NCBI GenBank assembly: GCA_023251695.1
Contig: JAHEYE010000028.1
Span: 3,509-31,764, forward strand
Length of the DNA stretch: 28,256 bases
DNA from: Sphingobacteriaceae bacterium
GTDB taxonomy: Bacteria; Bacteroidota; Bacteroidia; B-17B0; Aurantibacillaceae
Direction: 5' to 3'
Part shown: piece by piece, positions 1 through 9,187 of the stretch
Position numbering within the stretch: the first letter of the stretch is position 1
How the letters are laid out: each line of letters begins with the position of its first letter
Notes under the pieces: generated by a model
What the model saw: only the letters and a program-made list of their open reading frames with translations
Told to the model about the DNA's origin: nothing
Databases searched by the model: none
Position numbers and translations under genes: made by a program

Positions 1-1697
1 GTGAAGATAAGTCAAGGAAGGATTCAACGATCATAGGAGATAATGTTTTTAGTTTGTTTGCGGAGCAGGGACCTGAAATATGGATAGGAACTTATGGAAA
101 TGGCATTTCTTGTTTGGATATAGAGAAAAACAAATTCAGGAATCTGTTTCAAAACGATAAAGATCCGACTACCATAAGCAGTAGCCTTATTTATAGTTTT
201 TACCGTACCAGGGATGGTTATTTGTGGGCTTGTACTGAAGGTGGACTGAATAAGATTAATACCAAGACTTATAAGGTAGAGGGAAGGTATTTTACAATTT
301 GGGATGAAGCGGAAAAAGGAGAAAAGTATTCGCGCACTCATCGCACTTCTAAAATGTGGGAAGATGAAAAAAGTAATTTTTGGGTATCCGTCATAGGTGG
401 AGGGCTGATGTACGTTAATACAAAGACCTGGGACTTCGAAAGATTCCGTTTTAAAGAAAGCGATAGCACCACTATCAGTGACAACAGGATATTTGATATG
501 GTGTATGATAAAATAAACAATGCCTTATGGCTCGCAACCTACAATGGCGGCTTATGTGAATTCAATTTAAAGACCAGGAAAGTAAAACGTCATATTTTCA
601 ACAAAAAAAGACCTCAAGGTTTAAGTTCTAACTGGTGCGTTAGTTTAAAGATCGATTCATTAACAAAAATGTTGTGGATCGCTACTGAAGGAGGATTGAA
701 CGGGATTGACCTTAAAGCGTATTCCGCCGACCGGAAAAATCCTGTTTTCTTTCATTATACACAAAATGAAGGCCTGCTTGATAACACTGTTCTCTCTGTT
801 CTCCCGGATGGACGAGGAAATCTTTGGTTAAGTACCGAAAAAGCGATCTATCATTATTATCCACCGCGTAAGGTGCATGGGACATTAGATGAAAAAGATC
901 ATCCGAATGGTTTGATAAAAATTTATAACAAGGCCAATGGCATACCGCTCAATAGTTCTTCTCCGCTGGCAGCGGTCTATTCACCATTTGATAAGAGGGT
1001 TTATTTCGGAGATGCCGGCCTCTGTGCATTTAATCCTGATTCAGTTTTCGAGAATAAGATCATGCCAAAAGTTTATATAACCTCAATAAAATTATTTGAT
1101 AAATATATTTATGGCGATACAGCGGCATTTGAAACGAAAACCCTTACTTTGAAATATAACCAAAACTTCTTGTCATTCAGTTTCGCGGCTCCGGGTTATT
1201 TTTTCCCGGAAAATAACCGTTTAGCTTACAAACTCGAGGGCGTTGAAGAGAAATGGAATTATTGTGGTTTAAAGAATGGTGTTGACTACACTAATCTTGA
1301 CCCGGGAGAATATATTTTCAGAGTGAAAGCTGCGAACAATGATGGGTACTGGAACGAAAAAGGAGCGGTGGTATTCATCACTATTTCTCCTCCATTTTGG
1401 AAAACCAAATGGTTCTATGTTCTTGTAGCGGTCTTATTCCTACTTACGATTTATCTGGTGATTCGTTTCCGCGAGAGAAAATTGAAAAAAGAGAAAATTA
1501 TATTAGAAGAAAAAGTGTCACTTCGCACCCGGGAGCTTAAGGAGGAAAAGGAAAAAGTGGAGCTTCAGAAAAATATCATAGAGGAAAAACAAAAAGAGAT
1601 TGTTGATAGTATCCGATACGCCAAACGCATCCAAAAGGCCCATCTGCCGACTGACAATTATATCGTTAAGGTCATGGACCGTTTCCGTAAGAAGTGA
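1..1697 (+). CDS. Two-component-regulator propeller / Y_Y_Y sensor ending in a PP2C-linker-like tail (5' end outside window)
   Basis: The reading frame is open from position 3 to the TGA at 1695-1697, so the start lies upstream; a TTG at 54 is inside the protein. Counting from position 3, at least six propeller-blade motifs of the form LWxxTxGGL are visible (about residues 26, 74, 126, 175, 224, 274). A Y_Y_Y beta-sandwich follows (about 404-466), then one membrane span (about 470-488), a Lys/Glu-rich coiled coil and a C-terminal tail (nt 1578-1694) with DSIRYAKRIQ and HLPT. This is the usual periplasmic sensor plus cytoplasmic output plan. In relatives, a histidine kinase or PP2C phosphatase would follow the coiled coil. 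Here the protein ends, and only 38 bp separate it from the convergent neighbour, so no lost domain is hidden downstream. Ligand unknown. Confidence 0.9.
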   Translation, partial: EDKSRKDSTIIGDNVFSLFAEQGPEIWIGTYGNGISCLDIEKNKFRNLFQNDKDPTTISSSLIYSFYRTRDGYLWACTEGGLNKINTKTYKVEGRYFTIWDEAEKGEKYSRTHRTSKMWEDEKSNFWVSVIGGGLMYVNTKTWDFERFRFKESDSTTISDNRIFDMVYDKINNALWLATYNGGLCEFNLKTRKVKRHIFNKKRPQGLSSNWCVSLKIDSLTKMLWIATEGGLNGIDLKAYSADRKNPVFFHYTQNEGLLDNTVLSVLPDGRGNLWLSTEKAIYHYYPPRKVHGTLDEKDHPNGLIKIYNKANGIPLNSSSPLAAVYSPFDKRVYFGDAGLCAFNPDSVFENKIMPKVYITSIKLFDKYIYGDTAAFETKTLTLKYNQNFLSFSFAAPGYFFPENNRLAYKLEGVEEKWNYCGLKNGVDYTNLDPGEYIFRVKAANNDGYWNEKGAVVFITISPPFWKTKWFYVLVAVLFLLTIYLVIRFRERKLKKEKIILEEKVSLRTRELKEEKEKVELQKNIIEEKQKEIVDSIRYAKRIQKAHLPTDNYIVKVMDRFRKK

Positions 1698-1735
1698 TTA
1701 TCTTTAAGCGTTACTTTAATTTGTAGGAATATATT

Positions 1736-2533
1736 CTAAAGAGGCTTTAGTGTCTTGTGTGGCGGTTTGCCGGTTTCAACCGAAGTTTTCTTTGTTTTTA
1801 TTGTCGAATTCGGGCCGGGCTTCTGTTTCGTTATCGCACTCTTTGTTTTGCCTGACTTAAATTTTTGTTTTTTTCTTGAAGCTTTTTCCATTTTCATTCC
1901 ATCTTCCGCTTTTTTTAATTGAGTCTTTGGATATTCTTCCGAATCAATCATGTTAATTGCCATTTCATAAAACGTTTTGGCTAACGAATAATTCTTGTTT
2001 TCCATTGCCAAATCCCCAAGCTTGTTAGCTGTACAAAATTTTTGGATGAGTTTGTAATCACCATCATAAATATTTGTTCTCAGGTATTCGTTTTTCCTGG
2101 GTGATGTTACCGAAGGTTGATTTAAACCAATATTTTCCATCCCTTTTTTTGGTTTCGACATGAGTATGCCTACGATATCAATTGAAGGTTTAAAATTAGC
2201 ATCTTCTTTATTAGGAGGCGTTGTTTTTGTATTGACTGCGAATTTTTTTGGTTCATGCCCGGGATATTCAACCATCAGAACAAATTCTCCATTGGGTGGA
2301 ACGTCCATTTCAAAATTCCCGGTTGCATCACTAGTTGCCTGTGAAACTACAGCGTCTCCTTTTAATAATTTTATTGAAGCACCGTTTAAAAATGTTTCGC
2401 TCTTCATGGCTTTCGAGGTGAGTAGCCAGTTCCTTAATTCAATTTTGCTCTTCAATTTAAGATTTTGAGCAAATCCTGCAAAACAGAACAGGAGTAAACC
2501 TGATAAAATAAATTTTGTAATAAATATTTTCAT
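1736..2533 (-). CDS. Exported protein with carboxypeptidase-regulatory-like and TPR-like segments and a Lys-rich tail
   Basis: The 265-residue product begins with a signal peptide (about 1-22, ending FAGFAQ). Residues 50-105 look like a carboxypeptidase-regulatory-like beta-sandwich: the GASIKL start, a TSDATGNFEMD segment and a PGHEPKK segment fit Bacteroidota members of that fold. About residues 165-210 form a single TPR-like helical hairpin. The last 50 residues are dominated by Lys, Thr, Ser and Pro and should be disordered and strongly basic. It is the last gene of the formate/sensor operon, starting 6 bp after the 6TM sensor stop. I do not recognise a specific function. The operon position suggests a periplasmic or envelope accessory of the two sensors just upstream, which is inference only. 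An inverted repeat, CTAAAG-AGG-CTTTAG (1736-1750), covers its stop codon. Confidence 0.75.
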   Translation of the reverse strand: MKIFITKFILSGLLLFCFAGFAQNLKLKSKIELRNWLLTSKAMKSETFLNGASIKLLKGDAVVSQATSDATGNFEMDVPPNGEFVLMVEYPGHEPKKFAVNTKTTPPNKEDANFKPSIDIVGILMSKPKKGMENIGLNQPSVTSPRKNEYLRTNIYDGDYKLIQKFCTANKLGDLAMENKNYSLAKTFYEMAINMIDSEEYPKTQLKKAEDGMKMEKASRKKQKFKSGKTKSAITKQKPGPNSTIKTKKTSVETGKPPHKTLKPL

Positions 2534-2539
2534 AATACG

Positions 2540-3274
2540 TTAAATTTTTCTTTTAAGCCTCCTTATTTCCTTTTCAAAGTGCTTATCAGTCGGCATGTGA
2601 TTCTTCTGTATACGTTTCGCGTAACGGATACTATCCAGAATTTCCTTTTGCTTTTCTTCGATCATTTGTTTTTGATCGGATAATTGTTTTTCAGCCTTTT
2701 GTTTTGCCCTAACGAATTCGCTTATCAAATATGCGTTAAGTACCAGTGGAATGATAGCCAGGTAACGGAAAGGACCTATTTCAGGCGGATCGGCCAATTC
2801 AGGCGGGAAAAGGAAGAGAGAATAATTGGTAAGCGAATTGTAAACACCAAGACTATATAAAACAATTATACCAAACGAAATCCAGAAACCCCACCTCCGG
2901 TCCATAAGTAAATAACCACTCATTCCGAACAATAAAAAATAAAGTACGGCTTGCCTGGGCGCTTCTCCGCTGTCAATCACATAATGACCCCCTAACTGAA
3001 ATAAAAAATTAGCGAGAAAGAAATAAGTAGCTTTTCTCACATTCGATGTGATTTTTATAACGATCAACACCATTAGCAAAGCCGTGAGAGTAGATACTGC
3101 CATAAACCAGTGGAAGGCAGAAATAGTGATAATAAAAAGATAAGGAATATTGGTGACAAGGAAGATAGCGGTAAAATTAAAGAGAACCTCTGCTTTCACC
3201 TGTTCAAAAACATCGTCGGTTTTTGCTAAGGCGCCGCCAATAAAATAATTTCTCAATGCTTTGAATGGATTCAT
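2540..3274 (-). CDS. Six-helix membrane sensor ending in a PP2C-linker-like tail
   Basis: The 244-residue protein has six predicted membrane helices (about 29-50, 54-74, 83-101, 108-124, 129-147, 169-189). A short charged coiled coil follows, then the tail (nt 2543-2665) with DSIRYAKRIQ and HMPT. It has no signal peptide and no catalytic domain. The membrane part resembles the N-terminal sensory module of Bacteroidota histidine kinases and phosphatases, but I cannot name the family. Its ATG overlaps the stop of the preceding 7TM-DISM gene as ATGA (3271-3274), which implies translational coupling and probably a joint function. The next gene starts only 6 bp beyond its stop, so there is no room for a separated PP2C remnant. 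The sensed signal is unknown; cotranscription with formate genes makes a metabolic or redox cue possible. Confidence 0.85.
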   Translation of the reverse strand: MNPFKALRNYFIGGALAKTDDVFEQVKAEVLFNFTAIFLVTNIPYLFIITISAFHWFMAVSTLTALLMVLIVIKITSNVRKATYFFLANFLFQLGGHYVIDSGEAPRQAVLYFLLFGMSGYLLMDRRWGFWISFGIIVLYSLGVYNSLTNYSLFLFPPELADPPEIGPFRYLAIIPLVLNAYLISEFVRAKQKAEKQLSDQKQMIEEKQKEILDSIRYAKRIQKNHMPTDKHFEKEIRRLKRKI

Positions 3275-4800
3275 TTAAGTTTGTTAAAAATGCGTTCTAG
3301 ATATTTTGATGTTGGTAATAAACTTTGTTGTATACGTTTGGCATATTTAATACTGTCGATCATTTCTTTTTGTTTTTCTTCTATCATTCTCTTCTGGTGA
3401 ACGACTTCAGTGGTTCTCTCTTTCACTTGCTTTTCGAGATTCTCATTCTGACTTTCAAGTATTTTTTGTTTTTCTTTTTCCTGCTCAATTGATTTGGCTG
3501 ATAATTCTTCAACTTCAATCAGTTTTTTCTGTAGGTCTTTATTTGTTTTTGAAAACTGCCTTGCCAGGTACGCACTCATCGAAAGAGGGATACTCAATGT
3601 GGAAATTAATACCACAATTCCTACAATAGCTCCCTTCCAGCCGCCGTTGTTAAATAGAAATTCTGAGTGCCCTCCGGCGATCAAAAGTATGGCTGTGGTA
3701 AAGAAAACGATCGTTGTTATTACACCGGAGCCTAAGATCCAGGCGCCTTCTTTCTTTTTGTAAATGGAAACAATAATAACGCGTATAGGTTCAATAATAA
3801 CGAAAAGAGTCAATAGATTACTTATGAAAGGAATCGGCATTTTTAATTTAAGGCTAATGATATAAGCAATCATCAATCCAACCCAAACCCACAATATTTT
3901 AAGAATTTTGGAATAGAAAATTGTGTAAAGCATAGCAAGTATCCCAAAAGAATAAAACAATGGTACAATCGGACTAAAGCTGATTATTGATCTGATCAAG
4001 CCAGGATTATGGGTTATCTGAGAAAAGGCCTGCACCATAAAGACCAATCCGAAAGCAAAGGCAAAAATGGTATAATAAAGATTGGATTTGTTTTCGGGAT
4101 AGAAAATAAAGATGAGCAAATGTAAAATACCAAGGGCCAGGAAAAAGGCAAAATAAAATACCATGATTCCTTTATAAAAAAAACTATCGTTTCTCAAATA
4201 ACTAATTGATTCGTTTAAGTCTCCGAGTTTTATTTCAAAACCTGCCGCAGGTACTAATTTTGATTCTGAATCTTGTATCGCATTTGTGTTGTGGTAACGT
4301 ACCGCCAATAAATGCTCGCATCCTCCCTTAAAAATAAATGCACGTGGCTCATAGGAGGGATAATACATTTCATCTTTTATAATATCAGTCGCATCAATTT
4401 TGCCAAAGCTTGTGATTAATTTTCCGTCAAGATAAATTTCTGAGGCTCCTAGATGGTCGATCATAAAAGCAATTGGTTTATTCAGGAGCTGTGAATCCAC
4501 ATGTATCCTAAGCCTGAACCAACCGCAATTTTCAAAATAGCCTTTTGACGATTCTTTAAATATCAATTCGGTTGAGGAATACTTCCAGTCTTTGTCGTTG
4601 TAAGAAGTGTCGGCCCATTTGATATCATCACCTTTTTGGTATTTCCAGCAATGATTTAAAACAATGCCCGGAGCAACCGAATGAGTGGTAAGAGGGACAG
4701 TTAAGGTGGTTAATTTAAAAACAGAATCGGTTTGTGAAAATAAAGAAACAGCTAAAAAATTCAGCAGCCAAACACCGTATCTTCTAAAAAATAAATTCAA
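3271..4800 (-). CDS. 7TM-DISM sensor with extracellular sugar-binding-like domain and PP2C-linker-like tail
   Basis: A 509-residue sensor. A signal peptide (about 1-22) is followed by a beta-sandwich resembling the extracellular galactose-binding-like domain of 7TMR-DISM proteins (about 45-195), seven membrane helices (about 209-412), a long coiled coil (about 416-485) and the tail (nt 3274-3387) with DSIKYAKRIQ and LLPT. It has no kinase, cyclase or phosphatase domain. The start is TTG at 4798-4800, the only start that keeps the signal peptide. It lies in the same frame as the upstream formate dehydrogenase gene, only 9 bp after that gene's TAA (4810-4812), so reinitiation after termination is the likely way it is translated. 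It overlaps the 6TM sensor by 4 bp. Family knowledge: DISM sensors usually bind small extracellular ligands and pass the signal through the helical bundle to a cytoplasmic output module. Confidence 0.88.
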   Translation of the reverse strand: MNLFFRRYGVWLLNFLAVSLFSQTDSVFKLTTLTVPLTTHSVAPGIVLNHCWKYQKGDDIKWADTSYNDKDWKYSSTELIFKESSKGYFENCGWFRLRIHVDSQLLNKPIAFMIDHLGASEIYLDGKLITSFGKIDATDIIKDEMYYPSYEPRAFIFKGGCEHLLAVRYHNTNAIQDSESKLVPAAGFEIKLGDLNESISYLRNDSFFYKGIMVFYFAFFLALGILHLLIFIFYPENKSNLYYTIFAFAFGLVFMVQAFSQITHNPGLIRSIISFSPIVPLFYSFGILAMLYTIFYSKILKILWVWVGLMIAYIISLKLKMPIPFISNLLTLFVIIEPIRVIIVSIYKKKEGAWILGSGVITTIVFFTTAILLIAGGHSEFLFNNGGWKGAIVGIVVLISTLSIPLSMSAYLARQFSKTNKDLQKKLIEVEELSAKSIEQEKEKQKILESQNENLEKQVKERTTEVVHQKRMIEEKQKEMIDSIKYAKRIQQSLLPTSKYLERIFNKLK

Positions 4801-4809
4801 ACCCTGCTT

Positions 4810-7530
4810 TTAAACTTTGCTCTTAAATTTTCCTTTACTTTTTCTAATATTTACGGCTACTACTTTATATTCGGGACACATAGCTTCACTGTCGTGTTCA
4901 TCACCTGTAATAATGTTAAGCATCACTTCAGGGAAATGGAAGGTGGTACTTAAAATTCCCGGCTTCACCTCATCTGTAATTTTGGCTTTTACATCTACTT
5001 TTCCTCTCGGAGATTCGATACAAACCATATCACCATCATTTATCAAATGCTTTTTCGCATCTACAGGATGTACCATCACAACATCCTCAGTAAGAATTTT
5101 TACGTTGCCTGTCCTTCTGGTCATGGTACCGCAGTTGTAATGTTCAAGCTCGCGGTTAGTTGTAATTATATAAGGATATTCTTTTCCATTCTCTTTTGTT
5201 TCATTACTTTCTTTCCAATCGAAATAATGGAATTTACCTTTTCCTCTCTTGAATGTTTCAAGATGTAAAATTTCCGTATCTGAACCGTCTTTTAAAACGG
5301 GCCATTGTTTTCCGTTATCGCCTAATTCATCCCATTTAACGCCTGCAAAAAATGGAACAATCTGAGAAATTTCTTCCAACATTGTATCAGGTTCGTAGGG
5401 AGGTTGTGCAAATCCCATTTTGTTCATGATATCAACTACAATTTGCCCGTCACCTTTTGTTCCTTCTAAGGGTTCAACAACTTTTTGTACGCGTTGAATC
5501 CTTCTTTCGGCATTTGTATAAGTTCCGCTCTTCTCAAGGAAAGTGGCACCCGGTAGAACTACAGTTGCATATTTAGAGGTTTCTGTCATGAAAATTTCCT
5601 GAACTACTAATAAATCCAGATTTTCCATCGCAGCAATTACTTTATTGGTATTCGGATCGGTTTGCACAACATCTTCACCCATCAGCCATAATGCTTTCAG
5701 TTTTCCTTCGATGGAAGCGTCAAACATTTCAGGAATCTTTAATCCTTTACCAATCGGAATTGGTGTTTTATAAAAATCAGAATATAATTTATTCATTGCA
5801 GGATCGTATGTATCCATATAACCCGCACCCTGGTGAGGCTGACAACCCATATCTGCAGCACCTTGAACGTTATTTTGTCCGCGCAATGGATTTACACCAA
5901 CACCTCTGCGGCCAATGTTTCCTGTTATCATGGCTAAATCCGAAATCAGCATCACCGTAAAAGTTCCCTGTGTATGTTCTGTAACCCCTAATCCGTGAAA
6001 CGACATTGCGTTCGGTGCTTTCGCATAAGCGAGGGCTGCTTCCTTAACAAGATTCCTGTCAACGCCCGTTACCTTTTCCATTACATCAATATCGACCTTC
6101 AGAATTTGATTCTTGAAATCTTCGTAACCTTCAGTACGGTTATCAATGAATTCTTTTGCAACGGCTCCTTCGGTGATGATATAATACAACATCATATTGA
6201 TGATCGCCACATTGGTACCAGGCTTCAATTGTAAATGATAAGTGGCATATTTCGCCATTTCTGTTCTGCGGGGATCAATTACAATGGAGGTTTTTCCCTT
6301 CATGGCAAATTGCTTGAGCTTCGCACCGGTTACAGGATGTGCATCCGTAGGATTCGCTCCTATAATCATGATACAATCGGTATATTTTATATCCTCAACC
6401 GAATTGGTAGCCGCTCCTGTTCCAAATGAACGCTGCATGCCTAAGGCTGTTGGAGAGTGACAAACCCTTGCGCAACAATCAATATTATTTGTCCCGATAA
6501 CCGCACGGATAAATTTTTGTAATAAATAATTTTCTTCATTGGTACAACGCGCCGAGGAAATTCCTGCAATGGAATCCGGACCGTATTGTGATTTAATACT
6601 TGTTAATTTACCGGCAATAAAATCGTAAGCTTCGTCCCAACTCACCGGTTCTAGTTTTCCGTTCTTACGGATCATTGGTGATTTAATCCTATCGGCATGA
6701 TTGTAAAATGAAAATGCAAAACGACCTTTTAAACAAGTATGGCCCTGATTTACTTCTGCAGTATAGGGCGCCTGTATGGATTTTACTTTTCCGTTTACCA
6801 TCGAAACTTCCAGATTACAGCCTACACCGCAATAGGTACAAACAGTTCTTGTTTTTTTATCAGCAACTACAGATTTAGATTCGAATACATCGGAAATGGC
6901 TGAAGTAGGACAAACTTGTGCGCATGCACCACAGCTCACGCAATCCGAATCAAAAAATGAATTATCGAAACTTTTGATAATGTGAGAATCAAATCCTCTT
7001 CCTGCCATCGATAATACCATTTCTCCCTGCACTTCATCGCAAGCCCGAACGCAACGGAAACAATTAATACATTTTGAAAAATCGGAGGTCATGTAAGGGT
7101 GACTCAAATCTTTCTTTTTATCCAAATGGTTTTTACCTGATGGATAGCGTACATCGCGCACACCAACTTTGGCAGCAACCGTTTGTAATTCGCAATTATT
7201 ATTGACTTCACAGGTTAAACAATCAAGCGGATGGTCGGTTAAAACCAATTCAATAATATTTTTTCTTAAACGGGTAATTCTTTCATTGTCGGTATAAATG
7301 AATGAATCAGCAATTACGGGTGTGTGACAAGAGGCCTGTACTTTTGCCGGTCCGTCTTTTTTCAGGGCTACATCCACGCTACAGACGCGGCACGAACCAA
7401 ATGGATCGAGATTGGGTGCGTCGCAAAGCGTCGGCACTAATTCTTTTCCGAGATGCCTTCTAACGAAATTAAGGATAGTTTCCCCTTCGTTGATGGTGTA
7501 TAATTTGTCGTTAATGTAAGCTGATGCCAT
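4810..7530 (-). CDS. fdhA: NAD-dependent formate dehydrogenase, molybdopterin catalytic subunit
   Basis: The 906-residue cytoplasmic enzyme oxidises formate to CO2 (or reduces CO2) at a bis-pterin Mo or W site. N-terminal iron-sulfur modules are complete: plant-type [2Fe-2S] Cys36/47/50/68; NuoG-type His100-Cys104/107/113; [4Fe-4S] Cys154/157/160/164 and Cys197/200/203/207. The MopB domain starts with Cys231/234/238/266 and has Lys268 next to the last ligand. The catalytic residue in ARVCH is Cys357 followed by His358. Its codon (6460-6462 on the plus strand) is an ordinary TGT, so this is a cysteine and not a selenocysteine enzyme. It has no twin-arginine signal. It lies 5 bp after the NuoE/NuoF-type subunit, with which it should form a soluble NAD(H)-linked complex. 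The full set of clusters and normal length argue for an active enzyme. Confidence 0.97.
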   Translation of the reverse strand: MASAYINDKLYTINEGETILNFVRRHLGKELVPTLCDAPNLDPFGSCRVCSVDVALKKDGPAKVQASCHTPVIADSFIYTDNERITRLRKNIIELVLTDHPLDCLTCEVNNNCELQTVAAKVGVRDVRYPSGKNHLDKKKDLSHPYMTSDFSKCINCFRCVRACDEVQGEMVLSMAGRGFDSHIIKSFDNSFFDSDCVSCGACAQVCPTSAISDVFESKSVVADKKTRTVCTYCGVGCNLEVSMVNGKVKSIQAPYTAEVNQGHTCLKGRFAFSFYNHADRIKSPMIRKNGKLEPVSWDEAYDFIAGKLTSIKSQYGPDSIAGISSARCTNEENYLLQKFIRAVIGTNNIDCCARVCHSPTALGMQRSFGTGAATNSVEDIKYTDCIMIIGANPTDAHPVTGAKLKQFAMKGKTSIVIDPRRTEMAKYATYHLQLKPGTNVAIINMMLYYIITEGAVAKEFIDNRTEGYEDFKNQILKVDIDVMEKVTGVDRNLVKEAALAYAKAPNAMSFHGLGVTEHTQGTFTVMLISDLAMITGNIGRRGVGVNPLRGQNNVQGAADMGCQPHQGAGYMDTYDPAMNKLYSDFYKTPIPIGKGLKIPEMFDASIEGKLKALWLMGEDVVQTDPNTNKVIAAMENLDLLVVQEIFMTETSKYATVVLPGATFLEKSGTYTNAERRIQRVQKVVEPLEGTKGDGQIVVDIMNKMGFAQPPYEPDTMLEEISQIVPFFAGVKWDELGDNGKQWPVLKDGSDTEILHLETFKRGKGKFHYFDWKESNETKENGKEYPYIITTNRELEHYNCGTMTRRTGNVKILTEDVVMVHPVDAKKHLINDGDMVCIESPRGKVDVKAKITDEVKPGILSTTFHFPEVMLNIITGDEHDSEAMCPEYKVVAVNIRKSKGKFKSKV

Positions 7531-7535
7531 GACAA

Positions 7536-9185
7536 TTATTTTTTAAAGTAAGACGATAATTCTTTTTCAAAATAGTGCAATGCGTTTTTTATAGGGAGCG
7601 GTAATCCACCACCTAATGCGCAAAGAGATCCGGTTTCTAAAGTTTCTAATAAGTCATTCATTAATTTCAATTCAATTTTGTAATCTTCTTTTTGTGCTTT
7701 CTCCAATAATTCGGCTCCTCGTGTTGAACCTAGTCGGCAAGGAAAACATTTGCCACAACTTTCATGCGCGGTAAATTTGAAGAGATGCTCAATGTATTTT
7801 ACAATAGGATAATCTTTAGGGATACAAACCACGGAGGCATGTCCTAATAAAAATCCTTCTTTCGCAAAGGAGTCAAAATCTACTGTAAGCGAATCAATTT
7901 TTGAAACAGGAACCAATCCGCCTAAGGGACCACCGATGTGCATTGCTTTAACCGGTGTACGGAAACCGCCGCCCAATTTTTTTATTACATCCTTCAATGG
8001 AGTTCCCATATCAACTTCATAAATCCCGGGTTTATTAAAAAAACCGTCTAATGAAATTAATTTTGTGCCGGTTGATTTTTGTGTTCCGATTGCAGCAAAT
8101 TTCTTTCCGCCATTTTTCATAATGAAAGGAAGGTTTGCAAGCGTTTCTACATTATTTACTACTGTGGGTTTATTGAATAAACCTTGTTGGGTAGGATAGG
8201 GTGGACGAACACGTACTTCCGGTCTTTGTCCTTCAATGGATGAAAGCAATGCTGTTTCTTCACCGCATATATAGGCTCCTTGTGCTTTTATGACTTTGAA
8301 ATCAAAATTGAAACCTGTGCCTAAAATATTTTTTCCTAAAAATCCTAGTTTGTGCAATTCGGCAACGCAATCCGAAATAATAGTAACCGATTCCGGATAT
8401 TCACCTCTGATGTATACGACCCCGCTCGTTGCGCCTGTAATATAACCTGCAATCATCATGCCCATGAGTAATGAATGCGGACGCTGTTCCATGATATAAC
8501 GGTCGGAATACGCACCCGGATCACCTTCATCAGCATTACACACGATGAATTTCATATCATCCTTCACATTTCTGCACGATTCTAATTTGAAGGCCATCGA
8601 GAATCCTGCACCGCCACGACCTCTTACACCTGAATCTTTTAATTCCGATAATAATTCTGTTGCCGGTCTTTTGATGGCATCGGCAAAAATCTTGTAATAC
8701 TCGTTTACACTTCCATAATCTGCAGTTAAAATTCCCGCACCGCTGCTGCCAACATTGTACTTCTCTGCAGTTTTACTTCCTTTTTTGATTTTTGCAATGT
8801 TCTTAATGTCTTTCCCCGAATAATTCAAGCCGTTCACATGGAATGAACTGTTTTCGTGGCAGCGGCCCAGACAACACATTTCGCCAATTTCTTTTTCCTT
8901 ATAGTGGGTGCTTAATTTTTTATAAAGACTTTTTTGAGTTCCGGCCGTCATACACGAGCTACCATTGCAGATGTAAACTTTCTTTCCTTTATTTTCAGGT
9001 CTTAGAAAATCGTAAAAAGAAACAGCTCCGTAAACAGAAGATTTTCCAACAAGAAATTCTTCACGTATTTTTTCTTGGTCTGCAATAGAAGGAGTTCCTG
9101 TTTTTTCTGCAGCAATTCCCAGCTCTTCAAATAAATTTTTAGAGAGCCCTTTTCGTCTGGATAAATCACTTAAGTTCTTTGACAT
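7536..9185 (-). CDS. Formate dehydrogenase diaphorase subunit, NuoE-NuoF fusion
   Basis: The 549-residue protein joins a compact NuoE-like part to a NuoF-like part. The N-terminal thioredoxin-like [2Fe-2S] domain carries Cys73, Cys78, Cys105 (with Cys104 beside it) and Cys109. The NuoF part shows the Gly-rich FMN/NADH loop GRGGAGFSMAFK (189-200), the NADEGDPGAYSDR segment (217-229), GAYICGEETALL (303-314) and the [4Fe-4S] ligands Cys477/480/483 and Cys522. It should transfer electrons between the catalytic subunit and NAD(H). The gene sits between fdhD (2 bp gap) and the catalytic subunit (5 bp gap). In separate-subunit formate dehydrogenases these are two polypeptides (FdsG- and FdsB-like); here they are one. 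The C-terminal NuoF ferredoxin extension found in some hydrogenase relatives is absent. Confidence 0.95.
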   Translation of the reverse strand: MSKNLSDLSRRKGLSKNLFEELGIAAEKTGTPSIADQEKIREEFLVGKSSVYGAVSFYDFLRPENKGKKVYICNGSSCMTAGTQKSLYKKLSTHYKEKEIGEMCCLGRCHENSSFHVNGLNYSGKDIKNIAKIKKGSKTAEKYNVGSSGAGILTADYGSVNEYYKIFADAIKRPATELLSELKDSGVRGRGGAGFSMAFKLESCRNVKDDMKFIVCNADEGDPGAYSDRYIMEQRPHSLLMGMMIAGYITGATSGVVYIRGEYPESVTIISDCVAELHKLGFLGKNILGTGFNFDFKVIKAQGAYICGEETALLSSIEGQRPEVRVRPPYPTQQGLFNKPTVVNNVETLANLPFIMKNGGKKFAAIGTQKSTGTKLISLDGFFNKPGIYEVDMGTPLKDVIKKLGGGFRTPVKAMHIGGPLGGLVPVSKIDSLTVDFDSFAKEGFLLGHASVVCIPKDYPIVKYIEHLFKFTAHESCGKCFPCRLGSTRGAELLEKAQKEDYKIELKLMNDLLETLETGSLCALGGGLPLPIKNALHYFEKELSSYFKK

Positions 9186-9187
9186 AT

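Noticed and set aside
1736..1750. Inverted repeat CTAAAG-AGG-CTTTAG at the end of the formate/sensor operon as a terminator
   Set aside because: The stem is short and AT-rich and no T run follows on either strand.
6460..6462. Possible selenocysteine codon at the formate dehydrogenase active site
   Set aside because: The codon is TGT on the coding strand, so residue 357 is an ordinary cysteine.
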